NCBI GenBank assembly: GCA_963662675.2
Contig: CAXXHP010000004.1
Coordinates: 1,302,001-1,366,000 of the forward strand
Direction of reading: 5' to 3'
Origin: G963662675 sp963662675
GTDB lineage: Bacteria; Bacteroidota; Bacteroidia; Bacteroidales; Prolixibacteraceae
DNA: 64,000 nt
Positions 1 through 7,086 of the stretch are shown here, piece by piece. A program made the translations under genes and the position numbers. Position 1 is the first letter of the stretch; every line of letters starts with the position of its first letter. The notes beneath the pieces were generated by a model that searched no databases, had not been told where the DNA came from, and saw only the letters and a program-made list of their open reading frames with translations.

Positions 1-99
1 AATACGACAAAACATACGCCTCCTAAAAACGACAAGCATTTATTGCTTATCGGCAATTATTTATTAAATTGCGGCATAGGTTAAATTAACAAGATCATT

Positions 100-579
100 A
101 TGAAAAGAATTTCAATAGTATTTCTTCAGGCAGTTATCGTGCTTATAGGCATTGTGGCGCTTGGCATTTTGATTCGGGTTCCCTTAACCGAGGGACGAGC
201 CACAAACCTAGACTTGCTCAACATATACTTTGACCCGTTTATCTTATATGGATACGCAACATCAATCGCTTTTTTTATTGCGCTTTACAAGGCGTTCAAA
301 TTACTTGGATACATCGGACAAAATAAAGTATTCTCATCAAACGCTGTTAATGCTTTAAAGAGCATAAAGTATTGTGCTATTGTACTAAGTATTTTAATTG
401 TGACGGCAGGACTGTACATAAAAATTGCACACAACAAAGAGGACGACCCTGCAGGTTTTCTTGCCATTTGTATTGTGACTACTTTTGCTTCTATCGTAGT
501 TGCAACTGCTGCTGCAATATTTGAAAAATTATTGCAAAATGCCATAGATATGAAATCTGAAAATGACTTAACAATTTAA
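100..579 (+). CDS. DUF2975-type small membrane protein
   Basis: This 159-residue protein has about four hydrophobic segments (near residues 5-26, 45-65, 88-108 and 120-145), so it is an integral membrane protein. Length, topology and the gene immediately downstream fit DUF2975 proteins, which are usually encoded beside a small XRE-type regulator. The ATG at 100 is the first in frame. The next gene starts 3 bases after this stop, so the two are one transcript. The biochemical role is unknown; a membrane partner of the downstream regulator is inference from the conserved pairing. Confidence 0.75.
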   Translation: MKRISIVFLQAVIVLIGIVALGILIRVPLTEGRATNLDLLNIYFDPFILYGYATSIAFFIALYKAFKLLGYIGQNKVFSSNAVNALKSIKYCAIVLSILIVTAGLYIKIAHNKEDDPAGFLAICIVTTFASIVVATAAAIFEKLLQNAIDMKSENDLTI

Positions 580-582
580 GCT

Positions 583-810
583 ATGCCAATTACAGTAAAC
601 TTAGACGTGATGATGGCAAAGCGAAAAATTTCTCTGAATGAACTTTCGGCCAGAGTTGATTTGACATTATCTAACCTTTCAATATTAAAGACAGGGAAGG
701 CTAAAGCAATTCGTTTTAGTACCTTAGACGCAATTTGCAGAGCATTAGACTGCCAACCGGGTGACATTTTGGAATATGTAAATGAAGAACAAAAAACAAC
801 GAACCGCTAA
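583..810 (+). CDS. small XRE/Cro-type HTH regulator (YozG-like)
   Basis: A 75-residue protein that is almost entirely one helix-turn-helix domain: residues 15-60 read as an HTH_26/XRE fold with a conserved ALDCQPGDILEY end typical of YozG-like regulators. It probably binds DNA as a dimer and controls its own operon. It is translationally coupled to the DUF2975 gene 3 bases upstream, a pairing seen in many Firmicutes and Bacteroidota. The stop is followed by an AT-rich tail resembling those after other isolated genes here (4162, 46229, 59419). Confidence 0.85.
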   Translation: MPITVNLDVMMAKRKISLNELSARVDLTLSNLSILKTGKAKAIRFSTLDAICRALDCQPGDILEYVNEEQKTTNR

Positions 811-893
811 CAAAGTGTCGTATTTAATGCGGAATTAAGCGTGTATTCCAACCACAAATATTCGTTGCAACACCGCCAAATCGAATTAGATAA

Positions 894-1094
894 ATTGACG
901 CAAAATTTGAAATACTGAATAAACGAATATGCATAAAAGAGACATCAAAAACGCCTTTCGTTAAATTTGATTTAAGCAAGGGTACCGGGTTAATTCTAGG
1001 CCGATCAATTCCTGAAAATAGCATTGAATTCTATCTCCCAATACACATTACCCAATATGATGGAGAAACACTTCCCGGGCATAGTAATACCTAA
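894..1094 (+). pseudogene. SiaC/DUF1987 family remnant
   Basis: The frame 894-1091 is open but has no ATG. Its translation contains KTPFVKFDLSKGTG followed by GRSIPENSIEFYLPI (about codons 948-1037), which matches the N-terminal signature of SiaC (DUF1987) regulatory phosphoproteins: TP-x-V-x-FD, then GRSIPENS-x-EFY. After this the family similarity stops and the frame ends at 1094, where an intact SiaC would run to about 125 residues. I infer a decayed remnant without its start and C-terminal half. No SiaB or SiaA partner lies in the window. Confidence 0.6.
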
Positions 1095-1113
1095 ACAAAA
1101 AATGCGACCTCCT

Positions 1114-1138
1114 CCGTCAATTGCGAGGAAGCACGACT
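1114..1138. repeat. degenerate REP-like unit (TTGCGAGGAAGC type)
   Basis: Reads CGTCAATTGCGAGGAAGC and on, a degenerate relative of the GTCATTGCGAACGCAGTGAAG units at 3073 and 5443. It lies in a stretch without intact genes. Confidence 0.4.
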
Positions 1139-1238
1139 TAGAACAAACTATTGAAGCATTATGGCACTGACATAACCGCTAGGTGGAAAGTATGGCTTGG
1201 GGAGATTTTAATTAGACAATAAGTACAAAAATCAGGAA

Positions 1239-1679
1239 TTATTTTGAGAGAATATCAATAATTAAATTGAGGTCATCTTTTAGTTTAATTAAATCATCAA
1301 CCTTAAGCTTTCCAGTTAATAAATGGCTAGCCAGCTCTTCAGGAATCAGAGAAGCTTGTTTTTGCAAAACCATTCCCTTTTTAGTTAAACAGACTATAAC
1401 CTTTCGCTCGTCCTTTTTTGAACGTTCACGCTTTAAAAAACCCTGTTGTTCCATTCGCTTTAGGAGTGGAGTAATTGTGTTGGTATTGAGTATTAGTTTT
1501 TTAGCAATGTCATTTACCGGAATATTATCATTCTCCCATAATATCATCAATACCAGGTATTGCGGATAGGTAATGTCTAACTTATCTAAATGTGGCTGAT
1601 ATGCTCTGGTAATCAACCGAGATGCTGCATACACAGGAAAACACAATTGATTTTCTAATTTTAATTGATCATATGACAT
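1239..1679 (-). CDS. ohrR: MarR-family organic peroxide sensor OhrR
   Basis: This 146-residue winged-helix repressor closely follows Bacillus OhrR: an N-terminal KLENQLCFPVYAASR motif with the peroxide-sensing cysteine at Cys13, then ITYPQYLVLMILWE and the wing region TPLLKRMEQQGFLKRERS..DERKV. In the family, oxidation of that cysteine by organic hydroperoxide releases the repressor from DNA. The ATG at 1679 is supported by a -7 box (1723-1730) upstream and by the palindrome at 1742-1755. The divergent-style locus with doxX and a thiol peroxidase, both preceded by the same palindrome, makes a peroxide regulon likely. No ohr gene is visible in the window. Confidence 0.9.
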   Translation of the reverse strand: MSYDQLKLENQLCFPVYAASRLITRAYQPHLDKLDITYPQYLVLMILWENDNIPVNDIAKKLILNTNTITPLLKRMEQQGFLKRERSKKDERKVIVCLTKKGMVLQKQASLIPEELASHLLTGKLKVDDLIKLKDDLNLIIDILSK

Positions 1680-1722
1680 AGTTACTTTGATGTATAAATT
1701 TTAAATAGCAGGAACTGAACCA

Positions 1723-1730
1723 CAAATATA
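1723..1730 (-). promoter_or_regulatory. ohrR promoter -7 box (TATATTTG)
   Basis: Perfect match to the Bacteroidota -7 consensus TAnnTTTG on the minus strand, 43 bases from the ohrR ATG. The palindrome at 1742-1755 sits where the -33 region would be. Confidence 0.7.
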
Positions 1731-1741
1731 TTTAATGATTT

Positions 1742-1755
1742 TATCTCCCGCGATA
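1742..1755. promoter_or_regulatory. candidate OhrR operator, site 1
   Basis: Reads TATCTCCCGCGATA, an imperfect copy of the palindrome TATCGCNNGCGATA that recurs at 2760 and 2796. It overlaps the -33 region of the ohrR promoter, a position suited to autorepression. Assignment to OhrR is inference from placement. Confidence 0.6.
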
Positions 1756-1763
1756 CAAATTCG

Positions 1764-2246
1764 TTAATCGTTCAGTAATTTTTGAACAAACTTGTCTATG
1801 TCCTTCGGTTTTGTAGTTGGAGAAAATCTTTCTTGCGGATCTCCATTGGCATCGATCAAGAATTTCGTGAAATTCCATTTTACCTTGTTTCCAAATGTGC
1901 CTTTTAATTCGGCTTTTAAATACTTAAAAATTGGATGAGCACTTTCACCATTTACGTCTACTTTAGAAAACATTGGGAAAGTAACACCGTAATTTATCAG
2001 ACATCCTTCCGAAATTGATTTCTCATCGCCAGGTTCTTGTTTGGCAAATTGATTGCAAGGAAAACCTAAAACAATAAAGCCTTTATCCTTGTACTTTTTA
2101 TAAAGCTTTTCTAATCCCTCATATTGAGGTGTAAAGCCACATTTACTAGCCGTATTAACCACAAGTACAACTTTACCCTTGTAGCTTTCCATACTTATTT
2201 CTTGTCCTTGAAGACTCTTTGCTTCGAACTGATGAAAATTATTCAT
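1764..2246 (-). CDS. glutathione peroxidase family thiol peroxidase
   Basis: A 160-residue cysteine-type GPx. Cys36 in NTASKCGFTPQY is the peroxidatic cysteine (no selenocysteine), with GFPCNQF and WNFTKFLID as further family motifs. Cys82 in EGCLINYGVTFP matches the resolving cysteine of thioredoxin-dependent family members, so the enzyme probably reduces hydroperoxides with thioredoxin rather than glutathione. I start it at the ATG at 2246; the longer open frame to 2327 overlaps the doxX gene, and its extra residues do not resemble the family. Only 22 bases separate it from the doxX stop, so both genes share a transcript. Confidence 0.9.
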   Translation of the reverse strand: MNNFHQFEAKSLQGQEISMESYKGKVVLVVNTASKCGFTPQYEGLEKLYKKYKDKGFIVLGFPCNQFAKQEPGDEKSISEGCLINYGVTFPMFSKVDVNGESAHPIFKYLKAELKGTFGNKVKWNFTKFLIDANGDPQERFSPTTKPKDIDKFVQKLLND

Positions 2247-2268
2247 TTCATTAAAATTTATGTGATTA

Positions 2269-2715
2269 TTATTTATGTCTTTCCCGATATGCTTTAAATG
2301 CTCCTGTTGACCACAATGCCCATGCAACTAATAGTGGTTGAAAAAATAAACGAATTAGTCTTGCTTGGTCTGTATCCAAACCAAAGGCATCAATTTTATT
2401 TATATATTGTGCTATATTTCCGGGAAAAATCAAGACAAAAAATATTGCCATTGCCCATCCAGCCAAAACTTTCCATTTTGGTAAAAACACGAATAAAAAT
2501 CCCAATACGATTTCTCCAATACCCGATAATACAACCACAAAATCAACTGGTAAGGGAATCCAACGGGGAACTTGTGCTACAAATTCCAAACGCGATATTG
2601 TGAGATGACTGATTCCTGCATACAGCATTATAACGCCAAGAAGGACCCTGAATATACTCTGAAACAAATTTGTTTTTGAATCAAAAAACCATTTTACATT
2701 TTCCTTATTATCCAT
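2269..2715 (-). CDS. DoxX-family membrane protein
   Basis: A four-helix membrane protein (about 148 residues) of the DoxX/DoxD-like type: hydrophobic helices near residues 20-38, 55-75, 80-98 and 120-138, with GHxG-like loops missing and a short hydrophilic N-terminus. It is the first gene of the doxX-gpx operon. DoxX proteins are often found with oxidative stress genes; exact function is not known. I chose the ATG at 2715 because GAAAG lies 5 bases upstream; an ATG at 2754 is also possible, but the ATG-less extension to 2787 would run through the promoter and operator. Confidence 0.8.
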   Translation of the reverse strand: MDNKENVKWFFDSKTNLFQSIFRVLLGVIMLYAGISHLTISRLEFVAQVPRWIPLPVDFVVVLSGIGEIVLGFLFVFLPKWKVLAGWAMAIFFVLIFPGNIAQYINKIDAFGLDTDQARLIRLFFQPLLVAWALWSTGAFKAYRERHK

Positions 2716-2759
2716 ATTACTTTCTATTTCATTAAAAACATTTATCGTCTTCATGTTTA

Positions 2760-2773
2760 TGTCGCAGGCGATA
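2760..2773. promoter_or_regulatory. candidate OhrR operator, site 2
   Basis: Reads TGTCGCAGGCGATA, matching TATCGCNNGCGATA at 11 of 12 defined positions. It lies just downstream of the doxX -7 box, over the expected start site. Confidence 0.65.
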
Positions 2774-2781
2774 CAAATATA
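2774..2781 (-). promoter_or_regulatory. doxX-gpx promoter -7 box (TATATTTG)
   Basis: Perfect TAnnTTTG on the minus strand. A TTG lies 19 bases upstream inside operator site 3, fitting the usual -33 spacing. The promoter is therefore sandwiched between two copies of the palindrome. Confidence 0.75.
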
Positions 2782-2795
2782 GTGCAATAAATTTA

Positions 2796-2809
2796 TATCG
2801 CAAGTGACA
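2796..2809. promoter_or_regulatory. candidate OhrR operator, site 3
   Basis: Reads TATCGCAAGTGACA, centred 36 bases from site 2 and overlapping the -33 element of the doxX promoter. Confidence 0.65.
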
Positions 2810-3023
2810 CTTTATTTTTTTTGAAAATATGGTTATCGTTTTTACCAGAGGTAATCATGACTCAAAAAACTTCACTTTTTAAACTTTCTGGAAAATTTGT
2901 TTTACCTGCAATTAAATAATACGAAACACAACCATCGGAATAACTCAACTACCCTTGTTTTGCAAACACATAGACTCAGTCTTCCAACAAACAATACGCC
3001 ATGCTTAACCAATGTCAAATACT

Positions 3024-3042
3024 AACGCAGCGAAGCAATCTC
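3024..3042. repeat. partial REP-like unit
   Basis: ACGCAGCGAAGCAATCTCT, the right half of the repeat unit seen complete at 3073-3104. Confidence 0.5.
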
Positions 3043-3072
3043 TCCCCAAATAAAGTCAAAATAAACCTCCAA

Positions 3073-3156
3073 CGTCATTGCGAACGCAGTGAAGCAATCT
3101 GTCTCCTAAAATGAACAAATCTGATCCTCCCCTCCCCAACCAACTGAACTTTTGTT
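3073..3156. repeat. REP-like unit with conserved flank, copy 1
   Basis: The core (3073-3104) reads CGTCATTGCGAACGCAGTGA and continues GCAATCTGTCT; ATTGC and GCAAT can pair around the centre. The flank up to 3156 is related to 5475-5532, so the repeated block is about 85-90 bp, not only the core. Confidence 0.65.
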
Positions 3157-3355
3157 AAAAACTTCTAACGAACATAACAATACTCGTGCTCCTTGTTTTG
3201 TTAACTTGCATTCTTGCTAATCGCAAATTTTGAAAAATATAAATAACACTATAAGGAAACAATACACACCCCCAGAGGAAATAAGCGTCACTTTTAGTGC
3301 ATATATAGACGATTACCTGTAATTTCAACAGAGCCAACAACATAGCTAAATTACA

Positions 3356-4147
3356 ATGAAAAAATTAACTCTTTTAACCTTATTAATCCTATCATCGACA
3401 ATTCTATTTAGTCAGGAAATAAAGCTCGGATTTATTGATTCAATAAACTCGAAAGAATTGAATGAGAATAGAAAAATCATAATTAAACTGCCCAAAGGAT
3501 ACGATGAGACAAAAAAGTCTTATCCTGTCATTTATCGACTTGACGGCGACATTGACTTATTTTCTGAAACCATTGGGACAATCAATAGGTTAGCTTACAT
3601 TGATGAGTTAATACCAGAAATGATTGTAGTTATGATTGAAAACACAAATAGGAACAGAGATATGATGCCGACAAAGACTGGCTTTTTCGACACAGAACCT
3701 GATGCTGAAAAATTTAAAAATTTCATCGACAATGAGTTGGTTCCATATATAAACAAATCTTTTCGGACAACCAATGAGAAAATTTTATGTGGACAATCTT
3801 TAAGCGCAATTTTCACATTGTATCATTTTTTGACAAATACTAATTCTTTTGATTCGTATATTGTATGTAGCGGAGCATTTCTTGATTGTGGAGAATATTT
3901 CAACGACTTAACGACTAATTTTTTAAGAACAATAGACAATAAACAGACAAGAATATTTTTAACACATGGACTAAAAGATTTTCTAGACCCGGATGGAATT
4001 AATAGAAAACAACTATCAGATTTTGGCCAAAAAATAAAATCCAAAGAGAATGTTGTATGTGAGTTGAAAGTTTATGAAGACGAAGGACACGTTCCTTTTC
4101 AAAGCTTATATCATGGGTTAAAATTTATATATACATCGGATAAATGA
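3356..4147 (+). CDS. secreted alpha/beta-hydrolase, esterase D-like
   Basis: A 263-residue protein with a signal peptide (residues 1-19, ending LFSQ). The body is an esterase D / IroE-like alpha/beta hydrolase (PF00756 type): YPVIYRLDGD, then GQSLSAIF with nucleophile Ser148, and GHVPF with catalytic His245; the acid is probably an Asp in THGLKDFLD. It likely hydrolyses esters in the periplasm; the substrate cannot be told. It stands alone between repeats and pseudogenes, and its stop is followed by a GGTAACAAATTGTGTATG tail resembling those after other isolated genes here, so recent acquisition is plausible. Confidence 0.8.
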   Translation: MKKLTLLTLLILSSTILFSQEIKLGFIDSINSKELNENRKIIIKLPKGYDETKKSYPVIYRLDGDIDLFSETIGTINRLAYIDELIPEMIVVMIENTNRNRDMMPTKTGFFDTEPDAEKFKNFIDNELVPYINKSFRTTNEKILCGQSLSAIFTLYHFLTNTNSFDSYIVCSGAFLDCGEYFNDLTTNFLRTIDNKQTRIFLTHGLKDFLDPDGINRKQLSDFGQKIKSKENVVCELKVYEDEGHVPFQSLYHGLKFIYTSDK

Positions 4148-4268
4148 ATAAAAAAACAGCAGGTAACAAATTGTGTATGTCGGGCGGGCGGGGGTAGATT
4201 TAATTTTGAAAAAAGAATTGCAGCATAAACAACTATGATTATTTCTGATAGTATCAAGAATTTAAACG

Positions 4269-4711
4269 ATGAACCCACCATACGAAATAACAGGTAAAAT
4301 TTTAAACTTAATTGCTTCTATTTCAGAAAAATTGGAAAAGTAAATGCTGCTCATTTAAATAAACCTCCGACAGAATTAAGAAAAAGAAATCGGATAAAAA
4401 CAATTCAGTAATCACTCGAAATTGAAGGAAACACTCTGACTGTTGAACAAATTACAGACCTGCTGAACAATAAAAGCATTCTTGCTCCGAAAAAGGATAT
4501 TTTAGAAGTCAAAAATGCAATCAGAGTTTATAATCAACTCAATAAATTCAAAGTCTACGATTTAAAATCGTTGTGTAAAGCACATGAGATTTTAATGAAA
4601 GATTTGATTGACAATTCAGGAAAACTTCGAACAAGTTCGGTTGGAATTGTAAAAGGTAGCGACATTGCCAAAACATTGCACCTCCTGGAGAAATGGTTTA
4701 TTCGGGCTTAA
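4269..4711 (+). pseudogene. Fic-domain protein remnant
   Basis: Begins with an ATG and reads MNPPYEITGKILNLIASISE, then a frameshift (near 4335), an in-frame stop (before SLEIEGNTLT) and a second frameshift (near 4675). Across these breaks it shows the Fic N-terminal features SLEIEGNTLTVEQ, an inhibitory-helix-like segment, then KDLIDNSGKLRTSSVGIVKGSDIA and IAPPGEMVYSG. The catalytic core HPFxxGNGR is missing because similarity stops at the convergent DEAD-box gene. It cannot make an active AMPylase. Confidence 0.8.
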
Positions 4712-5309
4712 TAATTCTCGGATTTTTCATTATTTGTTCCGACAATTTCGCAAAATTTTTATTCCACGAATTTGCAACCATGATAAATTGTGATTTATCG
4801 ATACTGCCTGCTATCCGGTAAATCAGGGCATATTTATCGAGTGTAAAAGAGTCCAGATCGTCAACCACAAACATTTTTATTTTGGGAAGAGGGATTCCAG
4901 TTATATTTACCAATTCGTTTAAACGTTTAGGTGTTCCAATAAGCACATCCAATCCTTCATAAATCATATCTTTCTGATATTGTATTATACCCTGATCAAA
5001 TACGGTGAATGTTCTTAAATTGGTATGCTTGCCAAGAATTCCAAATTGTGCTTCTAACTCAAACGCTTTGTCTTTTGTAGCTGCCATAATAATGGCTCGG
5101 GGAGCTTCTTCGAATGCCTCTTTTAGCTGCTGAATAATACCAATTACAATGGCGGTTGATTTACCAGATCCCTCGGGCGAAACAATAAAAAGATCGGCTC
5201 CTGATTTAATTTGAGGGATACTCGCACTCTGTATTTTTTTTGGGTCCGTATCAAATCCAGCATCATTCAGTCCAGATACTAATTCGGGAATTAGTTTTTT
5301 TAAATTCAT
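4698..5309 (-). CDS. single-domain DEAD-box ATPase-like protein
   Basis: At 203 residues it holds only the first RecA-like domain of a DEAD-box helicase: Q-motif region near residues 23-33, Walker A SPEGSGKST (Lys50), the PTREL-equivalent at residues 75-85, GTPKRL, Walker B VVDDLDSF and a motif III equivalent VANSW. The second RecA domain with the arginine finger is absent. The frame is intact and the C-terminus looks natural, so this is probably a stable short family rather than a broken gene. It may bind RNA and ATP without full helicase activity. Confidence 0.7.
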   Translation of the reverse strand: MNLKKLIPELVSGLNDAGFDTDPKKIQSASIPQIKSGADLFIVSPEGSGKSTAIVIGIIQQLKEAFEEAPRAIIMAATKDKAFELEAQFGILGKHTNLRTFTVFDQGIIQYQKDMIYEGLDVLIGTPKRLNELVNITGIPLPKIKMFVVDDLDSFTLDKYALIYRIAGSIDKSQFIMVANSWNKNFAKLSEQIMKNPRIIKPE

Positions 5310-5415
5310 CGATATTCTTTCGTTTTAGGCATATCCTTTATAAGGCTGCAAAGCTAGTTAAAATTTAATCTTTTGAACCTTTCAATGCTGAATCAAGATG
5401 CCCTATCAATTTACT

Positions 5416-5532
5416 CGTCATTGCGAACACAGTCATCAATCTCGTCATTGCGAACACAGTGAAGCAATCTGTCTACGAAATAAAATAGATCGCATCCTTT
5501 TCTATTCACCCCCAACCAACTGAACTTTTGTT
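5416..5532. repeat. two tandem REP-like units with conserved flank, copy 2
   Basis: Units at 5416-5442 and 5443-5474 both begin CGTCATTGCGAACACAGT; the first has lost part of its right half. The flank ending at 5532 matches the end of the 3073-3156 block, including 20 identical bases. Confidence 0.65.
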
Positions 5533-5601
5533 GAAAAAAAAAACTATTCCTTAAAGAATTAATCATTCAAACAAACCTTTTTTAATTAAGCTTGTTTCTA
5601 T

Positions 5602-5619
5602 TTTTAAGCATACTTAAAA
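5602..5619. promoter_or_regulatory. palindrome before the DtxR-type gene (candidate operator)
   Basis: TTTTAAGCATACTTAAAA: perfect 7-base arms around CATA, ending 7 bases before the ATG at 5627. A near -7 box (TATTTTTA, 5598-5605) overlaps its left arm. The position suits autoregulation by the metal-dependent repressor; this is inference. Confidence 0.5.
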
Positions 5620-5626
5620 TAATAGA

Positions 5627-6280
5627 ATGTCTGTATCGACTGAAAATTTTTTAAAAACAATATACAATCTAGAAAAGGGCATTGGCAAGGACACAAAGCC
5701 CGGCACTATTGCGAACGCTTTAGGTATTACAAATGCTGCGACTACGGATATGGCACGCAAGCTCGCTACTCGGGGATTGATAAATTACACGAAATACCAA
5801 AAACTCACGCTTACACCTGCAGGTCAAAAAATGGCATTATCCATTATTCGAAAGCATCGACTTTGGGAGTCGTTTCTATTTCAAACCTTCAACTTATCCC
5901 TTCATGAGATACATAAAGAAGCAGAGATGTTAGAGCACCAGACATCCGATTTTCTCGCAGAAAAAATCAACATATTTCTGGATAATCCAAAATTTGATCC
6001 ACATGGCGATCCAATACCCGATTCGGAAGGCACAATAGCCCCGGGAAACCATGGGGTTTTACTTTCAGATGCGAACGCGGGTGAAAACTATTTCATAGCT
6101 CGCATATATAATTCAGACGATGAAATTTTCGAGTTTTGTGAAGCAAACAACCTCAGCGTAGGGTCGCCTCTAAAAGTTGAAAAGCAGTTTAAAAAAACCC
6201 ATATGACAGAAATTAATATCGATAAAAAGAGACTCATTCTAAATAGAAATTTTACGAATATCATTTATCTCACAAAATAG
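5627..6280 (+). CDS. DtxR/MntR-family metal-dependent regulator
   Basis: A 217-residue regulator with the DtxR three-part layout: an N-terminal winged helix (residues 1-65, with TENFLKTIYNLE and the recognition segment NAATTDMARKLATRGLI), a metal-binding dimerisation domain (about 70-140, with KHRLWESF, EAEMLEHQTSD and FDPHGDPIPD) and a C-terminal SH3/FeoA-like domain (about 150-217). Members repress metal uptake genes when Mn2+ or Fe2+ is plentiful. It leads an operon with an outer-membrane protein and a ZIP transporter, so it probably controls divalent metal entry. The next gene starts 6 bases downstream. Confidence 0.9.
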   Translation: MSVSTENFLKTIYNLEKGIGKDTKPGTIANALGITNAATTDMARKLATRGLINYTKYQKLTLTPAGQKMALSIIRKHRLWESFLFQTFNLSLHEIHKEAEMLEHQTSDFLAEKINIFLDNPKFDPHGDPIPDSEGTIAPGNHGVLLSDANAGENYFIARIYNSDDEIFEFCEANNLSVGSPLKVEKQFKKTHMTEINIDKKRLILNRNFTNIIYLTK

Positions 6281-6286
6281 CAAACG

Positions 6287-7066
6287 ATGAAAATTCCATT
6301 TATAAGTCTACTCCTGTTAATTACAATAATGGGGAAAGCACAAAATGACACACCGGATTTAATAACAGACCGACCTGACCAAACAGAATCGTCAACAACA
6401 GTACCCCATAAAGCATTACAAATTGAAACGGGTTTTGTAATCGAAAATATCAAGACTGAGATTATCTCTCAAAAGTTGTTCGCCTACAATACAACATTGC
6501 TGCGTTATGGGTTGCTCGAAAATTTTGAGATTAGGCTGGGACTAGAATATTTGGGAGACAAAACCGTAATCAGAAACACAGACATTGAAAATAAAATTTC
6601 TGGATTGAGTCCGCTTTATACCGGGTTTAAAACCAAGATAGCTGATGAGGATGGCTGGAAACCTGAGATTGCTTTTTTGGGAGGGCTGATTCTTCCTTTT
6701 ACAGCGCATGAAGACTATAAAACGAGCTATACCGCTGCAGATATACGCTTTTCATTTGCTCATACACTTTCAGACAGACTTTCTCTGGGGTATAACATTG
6801 GGGCCGAGTGGGATGGCGAAACTGCTGTCCCGGGTTATTTTTATTCTGCTGCCTTAGGAGTTGGAATTACGGACAATGTTGGATTTTTTCTGGAAAGTTA
6901 TGGTCTAGTATCCGAAGAAGGTAATGCTGAACATCTGCTGGACGTAGGCATTACTTATTTAGCTTTACCAAACCTTCAATTCGATATTTCAGGTGGAGTT
7001 GGTATTAACGAGCATGCGATAGATAATTTCATTAGTTTTGGATTAAGTTATCGTTTACCAGAGTAA
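6287..7066 (+). CDS. outer-membrane beta-barrel protein (MetA-pathway/transporter-like)
   Basis: A 259-residue protein with a signal peptide (1-18, ending GKAQ) and an alternating hydrophobic pattern with aromatic strand ends, reading as a small beta-barrel. The start DLITDRPDQTESSTTVPHKALQIETGF is the hallmark of the phenol-degradation MetA-like transporter family (PF13557 type) common in Bacteroidota. It lies between the DtxR-type regulator (6 bases) and the ZIP gene (20 bases), which suggests an outer-membrane step in divalent metal passage; the family annotation itself does not name a substrate. Confidence 0.75.
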   Translation: MKIPFISLLLLITIMGKAQNDTPDLITDRPDQTESSTTVPHKALQIETGFVIENIKTEIISQKLFAYNTTLLRYGLLENFEIRLGLEYLGDKTVIRNTDIENKISGLSPLYTGFKTKIADEDGWKPEIAFLGGLILPFTAHEDYKTSYTAADIRFSFAHTLSDRLSLGYNIGAEWDGETAVPGYFYSAALGVGITDNVGFFLESYGLVSEEGNAEHLLDVGITYLALPNLQFDISGGVGINEHAIDNFISFGLSYRLPE

Positions 7067-7086
7067 TTTATTTTAAAAGACAAAAA

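Larger units (their letters stand above)
811..1238. other. intergenic, decayed accessory DNA
   Basis: Apart from the SiaC remnant, this stretch holds a tail resembling those after other accessory genes (from 807) and a degenerate REP-like unit (1114-1138). I see no intact gene, RNA gene or clear terminator. Confidence 0.5.
2811..3355. other. intergenic with REP-like repeats
   Basis: A 545-base stretch with no gene I can support. It holds one full and one partial REP-like unit (3073-3104, 3024-3042). The stretch from 3073 to about 3156 recurs in diverged form at 5443-5532, both copies ending in the same 20 bases (3137-3156 and 5513-5532). Confidence 0.6.
5310..5626. other. intergenic with tandem REP-like units
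   Basis: Carries two adjacent REP-like units and the second copy of the longer repeated block, then the upstream region and palindrome of the DtxR-type gene. No gene is visible. Confidence 0.6.

Noticed and set aside
2247..2327. Longer N-terminus for the GPx
   Set aside because: It overlaps the doxX 3' end and the extra 27 residues are not like the family; ATG 2246 fits better.
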